Source: Agelaius tricolor (taxonomy: Eukaryota; Chordata; Aves; Passeriformes; Icteridae). Taken from it: 64,000 bases of DNA. The DNA lies in assembly GCA_023055355.1 (NCBI GenBank), contig JALJCS010000029.1, positions 3,844,001-3,908,000 of the forward strand, written 5' to 3'. Position 1 is the stretch's first letter. Every line of letters begins with the position of its first letter. A program made the position numbers and the translations under genes. The notes below the pieces were generated by a model. It was not told the DNA's origin. It saw only the letters and a program-made list of their open reading frames with translations, and searched no databases. Shown here piece by piece: positions 57,691-64,000 of this stretch.

Positions 57691-59971
57691 ATTTGCTGTG
57701 CCACCCCACCTGCCAGCCATGCTTAGTGCCCCAATTGCCCACTTGCCCACCTGAAGTACGCACCTCCTCTCCTGCTCAGCAGGCAGGAGTTTTCCCTCTG
57801 CTTTTAGCCCCTGTGCTCCCTCCCAGCTTCTCAGATCTCCATCCCCAGACAGCTCTTTGGCACCTGAACCTGGGGGTGTTGCTGCCTGCCCATGTTCCTC
57901 CAGCCCAGCCCCAGTCTGGGCCTGCTCAGGGCAGCAGCTGCTCCACTCCCCTCGTGCTTCAGCATTTGATCTCTCTCCATGAGTGTTTGGATTCTGACCA
58001 CGGCAATAATTCCTTCTTTGTCCTTTAATAAAAGACCCGTGAGCTCCCCTTGACACCGGAGCTGGAATCGCTGGGACCTGGGGCGTCCTGTGTGCCAGCT
58101 CTTTGTGGCAATCTGGTTCCACATCCATCCTGCCAACCCCGCTCCTCTGGGGGTTACGTGTTTGAAAACATGAGCAGCAGCTCATCTCCCATTCACTGTT
58201 TTTCTCCATCATTTGCTTTATTAAATATTGATTTTCTGTTGCATTATTAAAACTTAAGTCCTGAGCATAAATTCAGAGTTGATACTTTAATCTGGCTCTT
58301 CTTTTTGGCCTTTAAAACTGGTTTTTCTGGCCAGTCTCTCTGGAGGCGAGTCCAGAAGCAAAAACCTGTTGCAGAGGCTTGGGGAGTCAGAGGATGAAGC
58401 AAAGGGCTCTTCCCAAGGGATTTTTGTCTGTTTGGTGTGGTCTTTGCCATGAAGGTGGCATCCATGGGGATCCTGGCCTGCAATCCTGCACAGACCTTGA
58501 GTGAAAGGAGGTTGGGGAGGAATCAGCCAAGTTTTTTCAGGGGATTTTGTACATTACTGGCAACCGGAAGGATATAGCCCTCTCTTTTTTTGGTAGCACA
58601 GAGAAATTGCAATCTGGAATGGGAATTTAGCCTGGAGCCACTGCGTGGGCAGGGTGGCAGTGAGGCATCCAGCCTTCCACGTGCCTGGCTCTGCTCCCTA
58701 GGGTTTGCTGCCTTGCTTTGCCAAAATTGCCCTGCTTGGGAGCGGGCCTCTGCTGAGGACAGGAGCCACAGATGGCAATGCCTTGTCCTAAATGCATTCC
58801 CAGCTCCTGAGTGGTGCTGCACAAATCTGTGTTATTTTACCCTACAAATCCTCAGCAAGAAACAATAAATGTCCTTGGCCAAAGCTGCAGGCAAAGCCAG
58901 ATGAACGTGCATGGTAGAAAGCCACCAGCAAGGCAGGAGCAGTGCAAGTGGCCACCAGCACATCCTTGATGGCCACGGTGGGTAGCTCTGACCCCCAGTG
59001 AGATCCCTGCTCTCCTCCCATTCCCTATCAGAGAGCTGCACGCTGCCAGCTGCTGCCAAACCCCATGCTGCCAGCAACCAGGTGTCTGAACATACTTCCA
59101 GAGCCAAGAGAGCTCCTCAGCCAAAAGGGAGGAGGGGAAAGCAGTGTGGCAGCACCGGCAGGTTCAGGAGGATAAAAAAAAAATTAAAAAAAATTAAGAA
59201 AATGGGAGAAGAAAAAAGGCAGAGGGAGGTTTGCAAACGGCTTTTGGATCCCCCATCCAAACGGGGCATGGAACCTGTGCCTGGCAGCTGCTGTGCTGAG
59301 CAGTGATTTAAAAGCAGACTCCCAGCAGCAGGGAAAGAGGCAGAGGGGGAAGCAGATGTGAACACAATGCTGGAGATAAAGGAGAGGCCAAGGCAACAGC
59401 TGCCAAAAAGCTGCCAGGCCCTGCCACCTCTGAGGGCTAGAGAACCTCCAGCAAATATCTCCAGGCTTGAGGACAGGCTGGAGGGAGGTCACTGGGACAA
59501 TAAAGGGGGAAACTGGGTGGAAAATGTGGGGTTTTTCACACTGTTCTTGCTTGGGTTTTGAAGGAGACGGGGGAAATGGGAAGGACGAGCTGCATTGAAA
59601 CCTGGGGAGAGATGTGATTTTGTTTTCTTTCTGTTCTGGTGATGCAATGGAGAAGAAAGAGATTTAGAAAGACAAGGAGAAGCAGGAAGTGGAAAACAAA
59701 AAGGCAAGGATCTTTGTAAAAGATGTGGAAATATGATTGTTCAAATAAGATATTGAAACGTGGCCTTGATTTGTTTTGGTCTTGATGGGTTTTCCATGCC
59801 TGCTGTGAGACAGCAGTGAAAGCCCTTTGTCCTCCAGAAAGGAGGTGAATTTGTGCCTTAGTCTGTGACTGGATCCCTGGAAGGGATCAGCATGGCCCCA
59901 CTGCACGCAGGGGACAGGGTGAGGAGGTCTTCTTGTTTTAGGTAGATCCATATCCTCATATAGAAAGACTT
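57691..59971. other. Intronic sequence, no gene seen
   Basis: TTTAATAAAAGACCC at about 58024 resembles an LTR poly(A) region, but no LTR ends were found. An A-rich run lies at 59174-59205. Confidence 0.5.
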
Positions 59972-60169
59972 GTGCCCTGTGAGGGTGCTGAGGCCCTGGC
60001 ACAGGGTGCCCAGATGGCTGCCCCATCCCTGGAAGTGACCAAGGCCAGGCTGGATGGGGCTTGGAGCCCCTTGGGATAGTGGCAGGTATCCCTGTCCATG
60101 GCGGGGGGTGGGAATGAGATGGCCTTTAATGTTCCTTTCAACCCAAACCATTCTGGGATTCTGTGATTT
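59972..60169 (+). mobile_element. CR1 LINE 3' end fragment
   Basis: Plus CR1 tail: CACAGGGTGCCCAGATGGCT, CCCATCCCTGGAAGTGACCA, AGGCCAGGCTGGATGGGGCT, TTTCAACCCAAACCATTCTG, GGATTCTGTGA at the terminus. Confidence 0.92.
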
Positions 60170-62569
60170 TTCATTTCTGGCTTACTGGTCCCAATAGCAG
60201 AGATGCCCAAAAGATTTCAGCTCTCCTTTTTGGTAGCATCTTGTATCGTTTCCTGGGTAGGATTTGGGATGAGGCAGGAGAGGCCACAGACTCCATGCTG
60301 GTTTGCTGTCCTGTGTGAGATAAGATGAACAGGTCTCAATCCACCCTCCTCTCTGCCCAAGTCTCCTGCCCACTGGGCCCCCACAGCCACCAGACTCCCC
60401 AGTTTGTGCCCCAGGCTCTGCTTGCCTGGCCCAGCATTGACACAAGGCATCAACAGAGATGTCTCCTCCATGGTTTGCTGTCCTTGTAATCCCTCCTCCC
60501 CGCAGCCAGCCCGAGAGCTTCAGCCTTTGATCCTCTTCCTCTTTTGCAAACACTTCTCCCTGCTTGTGAAATTAAATCTCTCTCACAGTGATTTCCTTCC
60601 CTATCTTTTCTTTTTGGCCGAGTCTGTCTGAAATACTCTCTTTTTTTTTTGCTCCTTCAGCAGCAGGGCTATATAATTGATGGCCTCACCAAGCTTTCTG
60701 CACTGAACATTAAACCCTTCCTGCCTTGGCTCCGACCGGAGTTCATTACTTTCTGAAAAGCTCTGTTGTCTGTTTGTGCTCAGATGATTGTTGTTGTGGA
60801 GGGGAGGATGTCGTCGGCACAGAGAGAGGAGGAGGGGTTGGATTTGGCCAGGGCTGCTTTATAATCAAATCTCTCTCCCTTTAGCAAATTTTTGAGTGGA
60901 AAAGGTCTCTTTTAGTGAAATTGAAATATGGTACTCTCCTGAAGCAGAAGCACAAAGCTCAGGGTCTGAATTAGTGCAGCAAAGGATTGTCTGGCTCTGG
61001 GGCCAGTGGGAAAACGCTGCTTTGCAATATTCCCCTGCTCAGCACTGGGCAGGAAGGACCAGGGGCTGCTCCCATCATCTCAGGCTGATTTCCTGGGATA
61101 GGCATTTCCCAGGAACCTGCTGTGGTCATTCCTTCCAAGCTTCTGCATCCCAGGAGCTGCCCTGGGAAGGATGAGCCCCACACAGTCCCTCCAGCGCTGT
61201 GGTGTCCTCATCCTGGAGCTGGGGGTCACTCTATGTGTGTGTGTGTGTGTGTGTTTTTACATGATGCAAATCCTTTCTGCACATTTTGGCCTTTCCTGGC
61301 AAGACCAAGTAGTGCTTTCTGTGCTTTGCCCTGTGCTGACAACGCTCCTGGCTCCCCATCTACCTCCGTGGGCTTTCCGCGCTTAAAACACAGCAAGGCT
61401 GAGGTGATTACAAGGATTGGAGATGCAGTGACACTTCCCTGCCAACAAGTAATTGATTTATTAAAGACATTACAATACATTCATGGTTGAGCGTGAGAGT
61501 TTCCTTTGAACTGGCTCAGAAATCCGAGGGGATTGTGCCTGGTTGCGAGGGACTGCGGGCAGAATAAATCTGGGCTCCCCCATCGCCTCCCCCCCGCGCC
61601 GCCACAATTTCATTTCCCTTTGACTGGCGCGAGTAAATATCACAGCTCGACAACTCCAGTCCAGTGACTGGTGTGATCCAATTTAATAGCATTTAAAAAT
61701 TCAAAGTGATTGTTAGCCAAATGGAAATGTAAGATTTCATACCCAGCCTGCCTTGGGGAGGAAAGGGAGAATTAGGGAGGGTGCGGGGGATGTAGACAAA
61801 TGGACTAGATAAAAAATAATGGAAAGTAACTTAATTAAGAGGCTCGAGTCAAGTTAAAAACAGTAATGATTTTGAATCGGAGAACCACAGGTATTAAAAA
61901 TGAAAGGGAAAGAGGAAAGAAAGGAAAGGAAAGTGTGGATAAAAAGCCTCCAAAATGATTAAATGGGAGGAAAAAGAGGCATAGGAAGAATGGGGTAAAA
62001 ATAGTCCATCCATGTAAAGTAGGAGCACATGGGGAATAGATGGTGCTGGTGATGAGGCTGGGCATTAGGAAGACAAATAGGGAAATTAAGGATGCTCTGG
62101 CGGGGATAATTCCCTGTGGCTTTTCTGGCATTCTCGGAGGCACGAGTGTGGCCGAGAAGAAGGCTCGAGGGCTTTGTTTAGGAGGAACAGGAAATGAAGG
62201 AGCAGCCCTAATGGGAAAGGAGAACAGCCCCCGCGTTCTCCAGGCACATCAATATCCTTCCCTTGTGGGACCATCGCTCCCTGCTTTTCCTCTGCTTTTA
62301 GCTCTCTCAAATGTTGCTTGGCTGGGTTGAAATTGGCGATTGGAATTTTAATTGCCCCTCTATGTACAGGGATACACAGCTGTGTCTCGGTGGCCTGATG
62401 ACTGATTCTTAACTGTGGAGCTCTCATTCTCTGCAGCCCAATGGAAATACCTGCCCTGGCAGCCACCCTCACTCTCCCTGTGCCTTTTTAATGTGGTTTT
62501 CCAAGCTCCACAGAGCCTGAGAGGCAGGTGCTGCAGAGCATTGATCTGAACAGGCACTTCTAGCCCATT
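60170..62569. other. Intronic sequence, no gene seen
   Basis: A (GT)n run lies at 61234-61254 and a T10 run near 60641. Bases 61400-61730 and 61790-62130 look unique and AT-rich with some CpG; they are candidate conserved blocks by composition only. No exon recognised. Confidence 0.5.
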
Positions 62570-62655
62570 TGATCTTAGGGTCTCATTTCTCCATCCATGA
62601 AGTGGGAATAATAATAAAGCTCCCTTATCTCCCAGAGTTTGGACGATAGGGATAA
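62570..62655 (-). repeat. Relic of an ancient MIR/CORE-type SINE
   Basis: TCATTTCTCCATCCATGAAG, TGGGAATAATAATAAAGCTC, CCTTATCTCCCAGAGTTTGG follows the reverse MIR-like pattern (CTCCATCTGTAAAATGGGAA, TAATAATA, CTACCTCCCAGGGTTGT). Short and diverged. Confidence 0.5.
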
Positions 62656-64000
62656 ACCACATTTGAAGGTTTGGGAAGGACAGTGAGCATCATCCTATAG
62701 ACTCTGGATTGTTGGTATTTGCCCTCCTGCTTGTTCCTGGCACCTTTGGCCAAGCTTTGGGTTGGTCCCCTGGGCTTGGGGAAGCTGTGAGTTGGCCTAG
62801 AAATGTTCCTTGGGAGAGGATGAGGAACCAGTGATATTCCATGGGAGGGGTGAGGAAGGCTGGGAGGGGTCTCTTGGAGTCAAAGAAGGAGAGACTGAAA
62901 AAGCAGGGATGTAAAGAAATGACTAAGAGGAGTAAGGAATGGATCAGGGCATCTTTGGGAAGGTAGGCCTGCCTCTGTTGGAGTGATGGATGAGTCACAA
63001 AAGATGTGTTCCCATGGGGATAGGAGGAGTGGCAGCACATGGAGGCATGGATCACCTCACCTGGGGTTCATTTTGAGCTGCTGGACCTTGCTGACCTCCC
63101 ACTTTGCGAGCTTTGTTCTCCCACTTCACAAGCTCTGCTCTCCTACTCTGTTCTCCCAGACAAGCAGTCTGGGCATAAGTAGCAGCCTCCAGACCACCTA
63201 ATCAGACAATAACGGGGCTGTGCTCTCTGCCTGATCCATTAATTTTTAACTGGAGTCAAAGGCAAAGATGGGAAGAAGCCTAAGCAGAAGTAAAAGCCCT
63301 GTCTGGAGCACGAGGGCACCTGGAAGAGCTGGAGCTCAGGAAGGATGGGAGGAAAGTGGCTGTCTAGGAACAGGCAGTGCTGGCAGTGGAAGGATGTAAA
63401 TAGATAAATGAGACAAAAAGGGCATGGATAGACTCAGAAGATCCAAATAAACTCAATCAAAACTTGAGACTTTCTCATGGTTTCCACATTAACACCACAA
63501 ATCTCAGTGGTTTTTGAAGTAAAGGCACCGGGTCCAGCGAGGCATTTGGGGAAGCACAGCTCATCCTCCTGCGGGGGTGGGAGAGCCGTGTGCTCTGCCT
63601 GGGCACGGGCTGGCAGCTCCTCGAATTAGCTGAGTGTCAGGGTGGAAGTGCAATCACAAACACTTACTTTGTGCTCCAGCCCTGCGAGAGGGAGCACGAG
63701 AGAGAGAGCGCCGAGATAAGAACAAATATGCAAGAGCGTAATGTGTTTTTAATGGAAGGGAGATTTATTTCTCTCTGTGTCTTTTTAAGCCTCTAGATAG
63801 ATCATAAAAAAACCCAGCCCAACCCACACACAACCTGTCTGCCTGAAATAGCCGAAATGTAATTTAAAGAGCATCATTTTAACTAATACTTCACTTCAGA
63901 GACACCTGCCCTATATTCATTGGAGATGCAGGCTGCATTAGAGCATCTGATTTATCTTTGGAAAGGATGTTTGAGCTCCTTTGTTCCTGTCAGGTCCTTT
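62656..64000. other. Intronic sequence to the window end, no gene seen
   Basis: A short imperfect repeat (CAAGCTCTGCTCTCC / CGAGCTTTGTTCTCC) lies at 63105-63150. Bases 63690-63990 are AT-rich and unique-looking. No exon recognised. Confidence 0.5.

Larger units (their letters stand above)
47133..64000 (+). other. Downstream intron of the IgLON (NTM-like) gene, partial
   Basis: No sequence resembling the next IgLON exon (start of Ig2) was recognised, so the intron would extend beyond the right edge. It is at least 16.9 kb long. Confidence 0.7.

Noticed and set aside
56767..57754. Cys/Gly/Pro-rich frames of over 300 codons as a gene
   Set aside because: They are translations of a 44 bp minisatellite cycling through all frames on both strands.
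58020..58100. Additional LTR suggested by TTTAATAAAAGACCC
   Set aside because: No LTR ends, TATA-type upstream layout or target-site duplication could be found.

Overview
The window is eukaryotic, non-coding-rich vertebrate DNA, almost certainly from a bird and most probably a songbird. The reasons are many 5'-truncated CR1 retrotransposon tails, several solo long terminal repeats (LTRs) of endogenous-retrovirus families that look like those of passerines, a short nuclear copy of bird-type mitochondrial ND6, and no mammalian-type SINE load. There are no bacterial-style genes or operons.

The only protein-coding segment I can support is one internal exon at 46900-47132 on the + strand. It encodes most of the first immunoglobulin domain of an IgLON cell-adhesion protein. 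It fits neurotrimin (NTM, called CEPU-1 in chicken) better than OPCML, LSAMP or IGLON5. It has a clean acceptor, a clean donor, and the phases expected for this family. The preceding exon (signal peptide and start of Ig1) and the next exon (start of Ig2) were not found, so bases 1-46899 are read as part of the upstream intron and 47133-64000 as part of the downstream intron.

Layout. 1-705: long polypyrimidine tract with a ~190 bp higher-order repeat. 7.2-9.2 kb: two solo LTRs of one family in inverted orientation. 12-16 kb: CR1 tails, a minus-strand LTR and small tandem repeats. 16.8 and 20.1 kb: two diverged copies of a ~110 bp unit. 17.8 kb: ND6 NUMT. 22-31.4 kb: CR1 tails and two LTRs. 35.9-36.4 kb: duplicated AT-rich/CR1 block. 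37.5-38.1 kb: solo LTR. 38.5-39.7 kb: exactly phased 30 x 39 bp minisatellite. 43.7-44.1 kb: purine-rich minisatellite. 45.3-47.9 kb: CR1, the exon, and a tandem duplication whose junction carries a 64 bp piece copied from 1.9 kb upstream. 50.1-51.9 kb: old CR1, solo LTR and a ~200 bp pentanucleotide tract. 53.4-57.7 kb: ancient SINE relic, CR1, a nearly complete LTR, an odd palindrome-rich array and a 44 bp-period minisatellite. 59.9-64 kb: one CR1 tail, one SINE relic and otherwise plain intron.

The most unusual items are the junction-templated duplication beside the exon, the palindrome-rich CpG-containing array at 55.65-55.95 kb, the ~110 bp duplicated unit, the 39 bp minisatellite open in a frame on both strands, and the related inverted LTRs that flank the exon. 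No complete new biological system (defence locus, gene cluster or similar) is visible.
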